From Paenibacillus polymyxa (GTDB taxonomy: Bacteria; Bacillota; Bacilli; Paenibacillales; Paenibacillaceae): a stretch of DNA of 64,000 nucleotides. Below the pieces are notes generated by a model, which had not been told where the DNA came from, did not search any database, and was given only the letters and a program-made list of their open reading frames with translations. Shown in pieces: positions 53,910-62,252 of this stretch. The stretch spans positions 124,001 to 188,000 of the forward strand of contig NZ_JAGGNR010000021.1 in the NCBI RefSeq assembly GCF_018614975.1. Reading direction: 5' to 3'. Within the stretch, counting starts at the first letter, position 1. Each line of letters starts with the position of its first letter. A program made the translations under genes and the position numbers.

Positions 53910-55725
53910 GCAGATCACCCCAGTGTTGCTTCATAAACTGTTCAAACTTCTCGGCATCCTGTAATGTCATCTGGTCTCGCATATCCACCATGCTTCCAGA
54001 GGAGATTGGAGCTGTTGCAACATACGCTCCATTTCTGTACTCCACAACATTACGAAATGTAAAACCTGCCCTCTCTTCCACACTGTCACCTTGATTCGCA
54101 CGAGGAAGACATTCCGTAATACGTTCGATATATCTTCGTCCCTCAGCATCTTTTTTCATATGAACATCGAAATTGATAACACTCACAACCTGCTCCTCAG
54201 CAATATGCTCATGCTGGAACATACCTGTTTTGAGCAAGGAATTACGGAGGGAGAAAACCAGATCACGAAACGTTTTGGCATGGTGGGTAAACAGGGTGAA
54301 CAGACTGGCAACCTGAGACATTTGAATCATCCATGCGGCCACCTCATCACTCGCAACCTCACCGAGAATATTGACGGTTCCATCCGTTTTTTTCTGCAAA
54401 TCAAGCCCTTGTTGACCTGAAATGTGTTCGGTCTCTCGGAAACTCAAAATATTACGTCGGCTATAGATCCGTCTTAATTGAAGTTCAAACGCCATCTCTT
54501 GCACCCGAAGGGTATACGATGCATAGATGTGTTTGACCATGGCCATAAGCAACGTCGTTTTACCAGAACCCTGTGCTCCGGTTACAGCTGTGATCCGGCT
54601 TCCTTTCATCAGGTATTGAAGCAATGTAATTGGCAGATCTGCGTTGTTACCCGTAATCAACTGTTCAAGTGAGGCATTCGGAATATCGAACTTCCGGACG
54701 AAGAACGCCCATGATTCTGCAAAAGGAGGACGAACAACAACGACACGGGAGCCGTCTTTCATCTCGTTTACCTTGTATCCACTTGCTTCCGACAACTGTC
54801 CGGGATAATTGTATTTGTATATATTCTGGCATACCCTTTTCAGTTCACGAATACTGCCGAAGGATAGAAAGGATAGATGAATAGACTTACCTTTATAGAA
54901 AATCCAGACACTTTCCATTCCGCTAAGCGGTTCTTCATGTGCTTCATCCTCCAGTCCTTGATCCAGCAAATCATTCCAAGATGCCGGTTTTCGAAATCCC
55001 ATATTATGAACAGTGTCCAGCATACCGCTGACACCACCACTAACGCCGTCAATACGTTGGTCCCTTATCTCATCAACAACCGAGAACCCTTTATAATGCT
55101 GATAGATACGTTGCACGATGATATCCGTCTTTTCTCTAAATCCAAGCTCTTGATATTCGCACTCGAAAACATACTGAATGTCTTCCTCGGAAATATAATA
55201 ACTCCCTCCGTCCTCCGAACCCTCCTCCATTCTCAGCTTGCCAAGATCGTAGGTATCAATCATTCGGGAGAGTGCATCCACACCGAATTGCTGTCGGTAC
55301 AGATAAAACACAATTTCGAATCGGTCCTGAATCGTCAACAAATCTGGTTCTGCAAACAAAATAACTTCATCTACATTTGATTTGTTCAGTCCTATGCTTC
55401 GGGTCAGCAGATCCCCTATCAGATTTTTGACATACGTTTTGTCGCTGATACTGCCTGAGACACAGCCCTTCAGCGCTTTTCTCATCTCGGCACGTTGATT
55501 GATTCTTCGACGATATTCTTCTTCGTGCAGACCTGCATCCGCGAGCTGACTATGACTAAGCTCATGAAGTGAGTTCTTCACCTTCTCAATCAACATGTCA
55601 ATCGTGAATGATTCCTGTTCAGGAACACGAGCATTCTTTTCACGAAGAAACGTTCTATACTTGAACCAGATATAAATCAGGCACAGAATCAAAATTAAAC
55701 TTATCCATATGGTATTCCAGAGCAT
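53899..55725 (-). CDS. CpaF/TadA-type secretion ATPase with N-terminal membrane helix
   Basis: A 608-residue ATPase of the T2SS/type IV pilus/Tad superfamily. It begins with an unusual hydrophobic helix (about 3-22) absent from ordinary CpaF; about 40-330 is an N-terminal helical domain plus a regulatory region, and 360-560 is the P-loop core. Walker A GAQGSGKTT is at 383-391, a Walker-B-like ILGEVASDEV (about 454-463) replaces the usual GEVRGGE, and the His box THHA (about 480-483) follows. It powers assembly or secretion of pilin-like subunits. Arg-rich arms (RSRRINQR) are seen. ATG is 7 bases after the upstream stop. Confidence 0.88.
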   Translation of the reverse strand: MLWNTIWISLILILCLIYIWFKYRTFLREKNARVPEQESFTIDMLIEKVKNSLHELSHSQLADAGLHEEEYRRRINQRAEMRKALKGCVSGSISDKTYVKNLIGDLLTRSIGLNKSNVDEVILFAEPDLLTIQDRFEIVFYLYRQQFGVDALSRMIDTYDLGKLRMEEGSEDGGSYYISEEDIQYVFECEYQELGFREKTDIIVQRIYQHYKGFSVVDEIRDQRIDGVSGGVSGMLDTVHNMGFRKPASWNDLLDQGLEDEAHEEPLSGMESVWIFYKGKSIHLSFLSFGSIRELKRVCQNIYKYNYPGQLSEASGYKVNEMKDGSRVVVVRPPFAESWAFFVRKFDIPNASLEQLITGNNADLPITLLQYLMKGSRITAVTGAQGSGKTTLLMAMVKHIYASYTLRVQEMAFELQLRRIYSRRNILSFRETEHISGQQGLDLQKKTDGTVNILGEVASDEVAAWMIQMSQVASLFTLFTHHAKTFRDLVFSLRNSLLKTGMFQHEHIAEEQVVSVINFDVHMKKDAEGRRYIERITECLPRANQGDSVEERAGFTFRNVVEYRNGAYVATAPISSGSMVDMRDQMTLQDAEKFEQFMKQHWGDLHDN

Positions 55726-55732
55726 CGGAGGT

Positions 55733-56563
55733 TCAGGCTCCCCTTTCCAGCCTCTTCAGAACCGTGCGCATACCTGCGCCGTCCATAATCAGGCGAGCGA
55801 GTTCACTCATGCTTGCAGCAAGGCTCCCTTTGCGAGTATCCTTATTTTCACTCAAACTCTCCAACTGCAAGTACTTTGCAACATCTCGCCGATTCATTGC
55901 ATCCAGATATCCGGTTGTATACGGTATAGCAGATATCGTCCCCTTGTATTTGAAGCGGCGTCGAATATTGGAAATGGTCGCACGTGAATGCGGATCGTAT
56001 TTGTTAATTACAACATGTTTATTCCGATTGTTCATTCGTTCTGGCAGGATCTCTTCGAAGAACAACTCCAAATTTCGCATATTTTGATCAAGGTTTATTA
56101 CAACATAGTCCGCCTGTTGCAGCATGAGCTGCGAATCCACACCGGATTGATCCGCATCCAGAAGAACCAGATCATAATACTCGTTAGCTACTTTCAGCAG
56201 CTTTTTCACAGTCTCATCATGTTCCTGCGAGGAACGTTCCATCTCATCAATTCTTCCGGTTAGGAAATCAAGTCTTTCCTTCAAAAGTGGCTTGGTATAA
56301 TCCCTGAGATTGTGTTTATTCAGACTTCCGCTCGAATGCAGCCGTTCAACCGCATCCCAGCCACCCTCTTCGAAGGAGAACATAAAGTCCGCTGAATCCG
56401 TATCTTTGGATGGTAGAGCGGCTTCTGTGCCAGTTCCGGCAAGGCCTGCATTAACAAGTAACACTCTTGTCCTGTAGTGAAGTGCCATCGCATAAGCACT
56501 AATTAATGTGCTTGAAGTGCAGCCTGTTCCTGCAAAAGGGCTCCAAAAGGTAATGGTGCTCAT
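55733..56563 (-). CDS. TadZ/CpaE-like ParA-family protein with degenerate Walker A
   Basis: A 276-residue protein with the fold pattern of MinD/ParA-type ATPases: an N-terminal strand then SPFAGTGCTSST (8-19) where the deviant Walker A lysines should be, LLVNAGL, LVLLDADQSG, VVINLDQNM and NKHVVINKYDPHSRATIS. The P-loop lacks the conserved lysines, so nucleotide hydrolysis is doubtful, as for TadZ. TadZ/CpaE proteins position the Tad machine at the pole. It overlaps the upstream gene by 4 bases (ATGA) and precedes cpaF. Confidence 0.8.
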   Translation of the reverse strand: MSTITFWSPFAGTGCTSSTLISAYAMALHYRTRVLLVNAGLAGTGTEAALPSKDTDSADFMFSFEEGGWDAVERLHSSGSLNKHNLRDYTKPLLKERLDFLTGRIDEMERSSQEHDETVKKLLKVANEYYDLVLLDADQSGVDSQLMLQQADYVVINLDQNMRNLELFFEEILPERMNNRNKHVVINKYDPHSRATISNIRRRFKYKGTISAIPYTTGYLDAMNRRDVAKYLQLESLSENKDTRKGSLAASMSELARLIMDGAGMRTVLKRLERGA

Positions 56564-57273
56564 GCTCTCATCCTCTCTGCTTCTTTCATCGCACGGCGAC
56601 TACGAACATTTTCCCAACCTGTTAACTGCTCGACCACGCGACACAACGATTTTTTGTAATTTCGTGATAGAGGACCCAGATGAACGCGGCGATGATGCTC
56701 ATTCTCAAGCTTAACCGCTGCTGTTAACTCGTCCCACGGAAGCACTAAGGATTCTCCTGTCCACACAAACGGACCGCCCTCCAGATACGTCCACAGATAA
56801 CGAGCTTCAAGCTTGCAGTCAACCCCGTTAATGAAGAGCCTCTGAAATGACAGCTCACCAGGTAATGACTGTTCTTCAAGCAACCGCTTCAACCAGCCCT
56901 TGCCACGTTCCAGATTGTAACGCTCATAATCACTCACCCAGACTCTTACATCAGCGGTTAGCCAGAGATTACGTGAAGCAAAATGTGAGGTCTCCATGTC
57001 ATATAACACATAATCATAACTGTCCAATCGCTCTCCATTTACTTCAAGATGATTCTCTACAGCTGCTGAAGTGACAAAATGACAAGCGATATCAAATCCC
57101 TCAAATTCCGTAATTCGCAAAGACTGCTGACTGTCACCCACGCCGTACCCATACTTCTGTTGTAAGGTTCCATCTACGAGCAAGACTCTGTTGCCTGTTG
57201 AAGCCAGTATCTTGCAAAGATACAACATCAGATCATTCTTCTCACATAAACCTGCAAAGATCCATGTATGCAT
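56560..57273 (-). CDS. Second degenerate ParA-like protein of the Tad-like operon
   Basis: A 237-residue protein with a weak ParA/MinD-like pattern: MHTWIFAGLCEKNDLM in place of the P-loop, RVLLVDGTLQQKYG, YDYVLYDMETS, VRVWVSDYERYNLERG and a C-terminal basic part. No Walker A lysine is present, so ATP binding is unlikely. It may bind the machine or the kinase as a scaffold (inference). A GGGAG ribosome site lies 11 bases before the ATG. It overlaps the TadZ-like gene by 4 bases. Confidence 0.68.
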   Translation of the reverse strand: MHTWIFAGLCEKNDLMLYLCKILASTGNRVLLVDGTLQQKYGYGVGDSQQSLRITEFEGFDIACHFVTSAAVENHLEVNGERLDSYDYVLYDMETSHFASRNLWLTADVRVWVSDYERYNLERGKGWLKRLLEEQSLPGELSFQRLFINGVDCKLEARYLWTYLEGGPFVWTGESLVLPWDELTAAVKLENEHHRRVHLGPLSRNYKKSLCRVVEQLTGWENVRSRRAMKEAERMRA

Positions 57274-57350
57274 AGATGTTACAGCTCCCTTCTTTTTTTC
57301 TCAAACTTGCTGTTATCTGAATTATTCTAAAGTAAACCTAGGATTTCGCT

Positions 57351-58370
57351 CTATTCTCCGCCCGTTAGCAAGCTCTGTTGTTCTGTTTGTGAAGCTTCAG
57401 CAGGATCATATACGTTTCCAGAATTAGCCCCTGATCCGTTTCTTGAACCATCATTCCACATCACGCCATCCGACGTTGCCGGATTATTGGCTGATGGACG
57501 ACTGTTATATGTAACTGAGGATTGTGCCACATCCTGTTCAACCCCTTTTGACGGTGCTGTCACGGAAGCGGCCAGTGAACTTTCAAGCGAACTTCTCACC
57601 TGTCTGGATAACTCCTGTTCGGCTCGTCGTACAATATTCGGATCACTCTCCAGCAGTTTTAACACTTCTGAATTGGCAGGATACGTTGCGATTGCAGGTG
57701 TCTGAAACTGTGGTTCTACATAGGTTAAGGCATAGATGGAAGCTTTATGTAAATAGGCATCTACAATTGCACTTGAGAGTGACAGAATCTCTTCCTCTGT
57801 CATCGTAATCCATAAGGTAGCTGCATTGAGTCGTTCCACTTTTTTCTTCGATAAAAGAACATAGTCCTGTCCAGTGGGGAATTGGATACGAACATCAATA
57901 ATATCTCCCTTAACGAGTGAGGACGGCAGTAATACAACTTGCAGCTCTCGATTTCTTAAATCAGGCGGAGCCGGTGTATCCTCATATACCATCTCAGTGG
58001 TAATGGCTGTTCCTTTTTTTAACTCTATTTTGGCCACTTGGCCTTCCATCTGCTTGGTACTGGACCAGAGATTTCGCGGTGCTTGTGCATCCGGAACAGC
58101 AATGAGCTTCAGATCCTCCGGTAATATCGGTTCACCTGCTTCAATATCCCGAATGGTAACCCAGCCTTGTGCCCCCAAATCCCATTGTTGCTTTAATTCA
58201 GCTTCCTTTTCCTCATATGCCGATAAATATCGGGCTTCTACGGCTGACCTGACATCCCCCATCGTTTTGACATTGTAAATAACATATCCTCCGAACACCA
58301 ACCCTACAGCTCCTGCTCCGATAAGTCCGGCATAGATCAGTTGACGGCTTTGTTTTCTTAATTTAGACAA
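57351..58370 (-). CDS. SAF-domain CpaB/RcpC-like protein
   Basis: A 339-residue protein with an N-terminal membrane helix (about 12-35) and an extracytoplasmic SAF domain (about 72-140: IRDIEAGEPILPEDLKLI...KKGTAITTEMVY) of the CpaB/RcpC type, followed by a beta-rich domain and a Ser/Asn/Gly-rich C-terminal tail. CpaB proteins assist Tad pilus assembly in the envelope; in a monoderm the SAF part would lie in the cell wall. The start is TTG with AAGGAG 9 bases upstream. It lies 26 bases after the kinase gene. Confidence 0.82.
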   Translation of the reverse strand: MSKLRKQSRQLIYAGLIGAGAVGLVFGGYVIYNVKTMGDVRSAVEARYLSAYEEKEAELKQQWDLGAQGWVTIRDIEAGEPILPEDLKLIAVPDAQAPRNLWSSTKQMEGQVAKIELKKGTAITTEMVYEDTPAPPDLRNRELQVVLLPSSLVKGDIIDVRIQFPTGQDYVLLSKKKVERLNAATLWITMTEEEILSLSSAIVDAYLHKASIYALTYVEPQFQTPAIATYPANSEVLKLLESDPNIVRRAEQELSRQVRSSLESSLAASVTAPSKGVEQDVAQSSVTYNSRPSANNPATSDGVMWNDGSRNGSGANSGNVYDPAEASQTEQQSLLTGGE

Positions 58371-58396
58371 AAGAGGCTCTCCTTTCGTAATCTCTT

Positions 58397-59875
58397 CTAA
58401 TCATGTACTTTCCTTCGTGAAAAGAACGACCGTTTCTTGGGTTGTTGTGCCATCATATGCATTAAAATATGTGAAAACACTTTATCCATCTGTGTGTCCT
58501 TGTCAAACGGATCAATCTGTAACGGCAGACTATATACACTCGATGTATCCAGAGCTTTACGAATGCGCTGAACTGCTTCACTTGCTGCGAGGGGCAGACA
58601 ATATATCCATTTCTCTTGTGGATACCGATGATGTGATCGAACAAAAGCGCCAATCTCCGCCTGTCTCCATTCGGCACCTGAGCCTATCACAATAGGCAGA
58701 TCTGCACGCAGGAATTCTTCCAGCCGGTTCTGGTCCTGACCACTACCGAGATCCATCACGATGAATTGATAACTCCCCCCAAGCAAAGACAAAATATCCG
58801 CTCGCCCGGATTGTTTCCAATAATGCACACCATCCACTGCAAACTGTCTGCCTGTTGGCACCGGTTTACCCGCTTGAGCGATTTGTTGGATTCTTGCAAA
58901 GGATTGAGAACGAGGTGACATTTCAATCACAGCTACTTTGAAGTTTTGTCTTTCGAGATAATGACTGATAGCTATAGCAGTGTGGGTAACCCCTACACCA
59001 GATGAAGCACCAGTCAAGGCAATAACTCTTGTTCCGCCATTCAAGGTCATGGTTGCATCTCCACCGGGCGTTATTCCACCGGGTATTCGGAGCAGTTCCT
59101 TCCGCACCTCATCGGCAGATTGGAATCGCTCCTCGGCATTATATCTCAACAGTCTTCTTGCCACAGGGATGTACGTCCGTGGAACATCACTCCGGATAGA
59201 GCTTTCCACACCCTGAATCCATTCCGTGTAGGCCCCGCTTGTCATAAGATACAGCAGCAATGCTCCGAGTCCATATAGATCTGAACGCGCATCGGTCTGA
59301 CCCGAGCCATATTGTTCTGGAGCGGCGAAACCAGCTGTTCCCAACTTAACGGTATCTTCGGCACTTTGCGGTTTGTAACTTCTGGCGATGCCAAAATCAA
59401 TTAATCTTACTTCATGTTCCGGGGTGATCATGATATTTGATGGTTTCAGATCCCTATAGATGACAGGTGGATTCAGATTATGCAGATAACTCAACACATC
59501 CAGTAATTGAAGCACCAGCTCCGTTAACTGCTCCATCGGGATCTTCCCGCGGTACTGCTTGAAATACTCACTGAGCGTTAACCCTTCGATGTATTCCATC
59601 ACCAAGTACGTGTACCCATCTTCATCCGGAACAAAAAAATCAACAATTTGTGGCAATCTTGGATGGCGAAGTGATGTCAGGAGAGCGGCCTCCGTCTCCA
59701 TGCTGCCTTCATATGGCATAACCGTTACACTTTCTTTAATTGCCCATATCTTACCCGGCAACTTCAAATCCTCCGCCTCGTATACATGGCTCATTCCGCC
59801 TGTTCCCAGAATGGATACGATACGATATCTACCTCCCAGCAGGCTTCCGCGTTCCAGCCTGGCCGGATGTCTCAT
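58397..59875 (-). CDS. Ser/Thr protein kinase fused to a degenerate ParA/MinD-like domain
   Basis: A 492-residue two-domain protein, first in the Tad-like operon. Residues 12-265 form a Hanks-type kinase with an intact active site: Gly loop GTGGMSHV (24-31), Lys47, catalytic loop YRDLKPSN (Asp142), DFG at 160-162 and APE at 185-187. Residues 283-480 form a P-loop-like domain: VIALTGASSGVGVTH (284-298), VAVIEMSPRS, FIVMDLGSGQD and LPIVIGSG, resembling MinD/ParA, but without Walker A lysines. There is no membrane helix and no PASTA domain. The kinase may phosphorylate Tad components while the C-domain localises it or binds its ParA-like neighbours (inference). AAGGAGG precedes the ATG. Confidence 0.85.
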   Translation of the reverse strand: MRHPARLERGSLLGGRYRIVSILGTGGMSHVYEAEDLKLPGKIWAIKESVTVMPYEGSMETEAALLTSLRHPRLPQIVDFFVPDEDGYTYLVMEYIEGLTLSEYFKQYRGKIPMEQLTELVLQLLDVLSYLHNLNPPVIYRDLKPSNIMITPEHEVRLIDFGIARSYKPQSAEDTVKLGTAGFAAPEQYGSGQTDARSDLYGLGALLLYLMTSGAYTEWIQGVESSIRSDVPRTYIPVARRLLRYNAEERFQSADEVRKELLRIPGGITPGGDATMTLNGGTRVIALTGASSGVGVTHTAIAISHYLERQNFKVAVIEMSPRSQSFARIQQIAQAGKPVPTGRQFAVDGVHYWKQSGRADILSLLGGSYQFIVMDLGSGQDQNRLEEFLRADLPIVIGSGAEWRQAEIGAFVRSHHRYPQEKWIYCLPLAASEAVQRIRKALDTSSVYSLPLQIDPFDKDTQMDKVFSHILMHMMAQQPKKRSFFSRRKVHD

Positions 59876-59899
59876 ACCAATTCCTCCTTCAATACACAA

Positions 59900-59972
59900 C
59901 AAAAAAGGGAAAGCTTCACCGAAGAAGAACAGACCGGATATCCGGTTTCGTTCACTTCGGGATGCTTTCCCT
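59900..59972 (-). terminator. Terminator-like leader hairpin before the kinase-Tad operon
   Basis: Outer arms AGGGAAAGC (59906-59914) and GCTTTCCCT (59964-59972), with CCGAAG/CTTCGG and an inner palindrome ACCGGATATCCGGT (59933-59946). On the minus strand T6 follows immediately. It lies downstream of a promoter and upstream of the kinase ribosome site, so it may be an attenuator, or it may end the upstream operon. Confidence 0.8.
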
Positions 59973-60000
59973 CAGGTTTGTTATGGTTAATATTGGTATC

Positions 60001-60030
60001 ATTATAGTACAGGCAGGAATAGATTGTAAA
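60001..60030 (-). promoter_or_regulatory. Sigma-A-type promoter of the kinase-Tad operon
   Basis: Minus-strand TTTACA (60025-60030), an 18-base spacer and TATAAT (60001-60006). The transcript would begin near 59994 and run into the terminator-like hairpin about 20 bases later. Confidence 0.68.
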
Positions 60031-60102
60031 GCACAAAATTTAATGAGCTTAATCGAATCAATTTCATAATACCTTTAACTGCTTTAATCAAGGCTAGATC
60101 TC

Positions 60103-61152
60103 TTAATATTTGACCATATAAAGTGTAATCTCTTCCCGGTTATGGAACAACTGCTTGGAACGTTGAATCTGCATCCGCGAACGCTCAAACGTATCGATAA
60201 CATCCTTGATAAGTGCGAGCGGTTTTTTATGCAATAACTTCACGGTAACAATCGCTGTTCCCCCAGGCTGAAGGCTATATAGAAGATCCGACACAAGTCG
60301 GCTCATCAGCTTCGGACTCCAACTCATATCACATACGAGCAGATCGAATTCTCCTTCGCGGAAACGAACATCCCCTGCATTCTTTTTCAAAAAAGTCAGT
60401 TTGGGTGATGCCAGCAGCGTTGCATCCATCTTCGCCGGATCTACCGCCGTTACTTCAAGCCCGCGTTCAAGCAGGAACGAGGTCCATCCACCTGGTGCAG
60501 CGCCGATATCGAGTGCTTTATGGAATGAAGTAAAGTCGATGCCAAACGTTTGCTCGGCTTCAAGCAATTTGAACTTTGCCCGCGAGATCTGTCCGTCTTC
60601 TTTTTGAAAACGTACGGCTCCCCCGCTCCAGTCTGACAGGTTCTGTTCAGGTCTGGATATGCCAGCATACAACATATCATTCGTTGCAAATACAGAAATG
60701 ACATATTCAGCATCACGTACAACCCATTCACAGCCTAACTCATCCAGCTTTTCAGTTAGCAGTTGCTTCAATGAGGCTGCATTTTCTTGCCAAAAGGCCC
60801 CTTCTGTCTTCCGTACCTGTAGCACGACAGAGGCACCGTTCAATTCCTTATGATTCAACACAAATGCAATCAATTTCTCAATAGACTGCTCTGAATCTTC
60901 TGTATTCTCCTGAAACTGAACAGGTTGAATATGACGTAAAAACGTTGGATACTCTGCCCGCAGCTTATCTGCAACTTCTTCCTCCGCTACAGGCAGACCC
61001 GCAAGTAATATTTCTCCTGGTACGAGTACCGTGCTCTTCACCGCACCAAACGTACGGCGCAACTCTTCCTGTGCATAAGGGGCAAAGCCATGATTGGCTG
61101 TGCAGATAAAACGGGAGAAGTTGCCTTCTTCCCAAGACGATTGTGTACTCAA
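60103..61152 (-). CDS. RlmM-like FtsJ-domain rRNA 2'-O-methyltransferase
   Basis: A 349-residue SAM-dependent methyltransferase. The C-terminal part (about 190-349) has the FtsJ/RlmM signature: SRAKFKLLEAEQTF with Lys, DIGAAPGGWTSFLLE SAM motif, LLVCDMSWSP acid and TVKLLHKKP lysine, giving the K-D-K-E type tetrad of ribose 2'-O-methyltransferases. The N-terminal half resembles the THUMP-like region of RlmM. The target is probably 23S rRNA. The start is TTG behind GGAGGG. It lies 6 bases after the ABC gene and is last in its operon. Confidence 0.85.
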   Translation of the reverse strand: MSTQSSWEEGNFSRFICTANHGFAPYAQEELRRTFGAVKSTVLVPGEILLAGLPVAEEEVADKLRAEYPTFLRHIQPVQFQENTEDSEQSIEKLIAFVLNHKELNGASVVLQVRKTEGAFWQENAASLKQLLTEKLDELGCEWVVRDAEYVISVFATNDMLYAGISRPEQNLSDWSGGAVRFQKEDGQISRAKFKLLEAEQTFGIDFTSFHKALDIGAAPGGWTSFLLERGLEVTAVDPAKMDATLLASPKLTFLKKNAGDVRFREGEFDLLVCDMSWSPKLMSRLVSDLLYSLQPGGTAIVTVKLLHKKPLALIKDVIDTFERSRMQIQRSKQLFHNREEITLYMVKY

Positions 61153-61158
61153 ATTGTG

Positions 61159-61938
61159 TTACCCTCCAGAACGTACGCGTATCCATGGACGACCATTATC
61201 CCACTGGATATCGACCGGAACATCGTACGTATGCTTAATTGTATCTTGTGTCAAAACTTCATGTTTGGGGCCAGCCGCAGCAATACGTCCATCGCGGATC
61301 AAGGCCACATGCGTAAATAAAGGTACGATCTCTTCAACATGATGTGTTACATACACAACTGTAATGTTACGTTGGCGCAGACGATCAATCTCAGCCAGCA
61401 TTTTTTCGCGTTCATATAGGTCTAGTCCGGCACAAGGCTCGTCCATAATCAGCAATTTTGGCTCAGCCATTAATGAACGAGCAAGCATGACTTTTTTGCG
61501 CTCCCCTTGGGATAACGTTCCAAGTGGGTTGTTGGCGAGGTTGGCAAAGCCCATGTCATCTAACAAACTCATTGCCTTTGCTTTTACTTCATCTGGAATG
61601 GTCTGATAAAAACGCAAAAAAGCATAAGCTCCTGTAGCGACGACCTCCCATACCGGATCTCTTGGTGTGAGTTTCTCAATCAACGTTTGGCTGATATAAC
61701 CGATTTCCTTACGTACTTCCCTTACGTCACATTGTCCATACAGATTACCAAGTACTTCAATGCGTCCCTGGCTTGGAAACATATATCCGTTCATCATTTC
61801 CAGCAACGTTGTTTTTCCAGAACCATTCCGACCCAGAATAACCCAATGTTCGTTTTGTTCAATGCGCAGATGCACGTTATCCAGAATCTGATTCTTTTCT
61901 CGTCTAAGTGAGACATGTTCCATTGAGATAATACTCAT
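61159..61938 (-). CDS. ABC ATPase (B. subtilis YlmA-like)
   Basis: A 259-residue ABC ATPase with Walker A GRNGSGKTT (about 36-44), Q-loop YISQTLIEKL, signature LSQGERKKVMLARSL, Walker B LLIMDEPCAGLD and H-loop VTHHVEE. The LSQGE signature and the C-terminal extension are typical of YlmA-like proteins, whose partner permease is unclear. It is cytoplasmic and no permease is adjacent. Its ATG overlaps the thioredoxin-like stop (ATGA). Confidence 0.85.
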   Translation of the reverse strand: MSIISMEHVSLRREKNQILDNVHLRIEQNEHWVILGRNGSGKTTLLEMMNGYMFPSQGRIEVLGNLYGQCDVREVRKEIGYISQTLIEKLTPRDPVWEVVATGAYAFLRFYQTIPDEVKAKAMSLLDDMGFANLANNPLGTLSQGERKKVMLARSLMAEPKLLIMDEPCAGLDLYEREKMLAEIDRLRQRNITVVYVTHHVEEIVPLFTHVALIRDGRIAAAGPKHEVLTQDTIKHTYDVPVDIQWDNGRPWIRVRSGG

Positions 61939-62252
61939 TTCAGCACCGCCTTCCGGATCTCCGAGAGTAAATGCTCCACAGAGCTCATCCGATAAACCAT
62001 TTTTGGAACGTCTTGCTGGCCGTCAAACAGCATCACGGCGGGTACACTTGAAATTTGAAATTTTTGTACAAGTTCAGGAATGTCATGGATGTTCATTTCG
62101 GATAAAATACCTTCTGGCAGCATATGCTCTACTACTTCCAACATACGCCGTGCTGCCGCACATGTCCCACATAAAGGGGTATATATAAACACAGCCTGTG
62201 GCATGCCTTCCCATACGCCGCGCATTAACATTTTGGATGTAATTGGCTTCAT
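61935..62252 (-). CDS. Thioredoxin-like protein with CGTC motif
   Basis: A 105-residue thioredoxin-fold protein. The active-site motif TPLCGTCAAARRM (Cys-Gly-Thr-Cys) lies near residue 28-31 and the cis-proline region is VPAVMLFD. It lacks a signal peptide, so it acts in the cytoplasm, perhaps as a dithiol oxidoreductase. Its ATG shares a base with the upstream cPRD stop. The CGTC motif, not CGPC, suggests a different redox partner from housekeeping thioredoxin. Confidence 0.86.
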   Translation of the reverse strand: MKPITSKMLMRGVWEGMPQAVFIYTPLCGTCAAARRMLEVVEHMLPEGILSEMNIHDIPELVQKFQISSVPAVMLFDGQQDVPKMVYRMSSVEHLLSEIRKAVLK

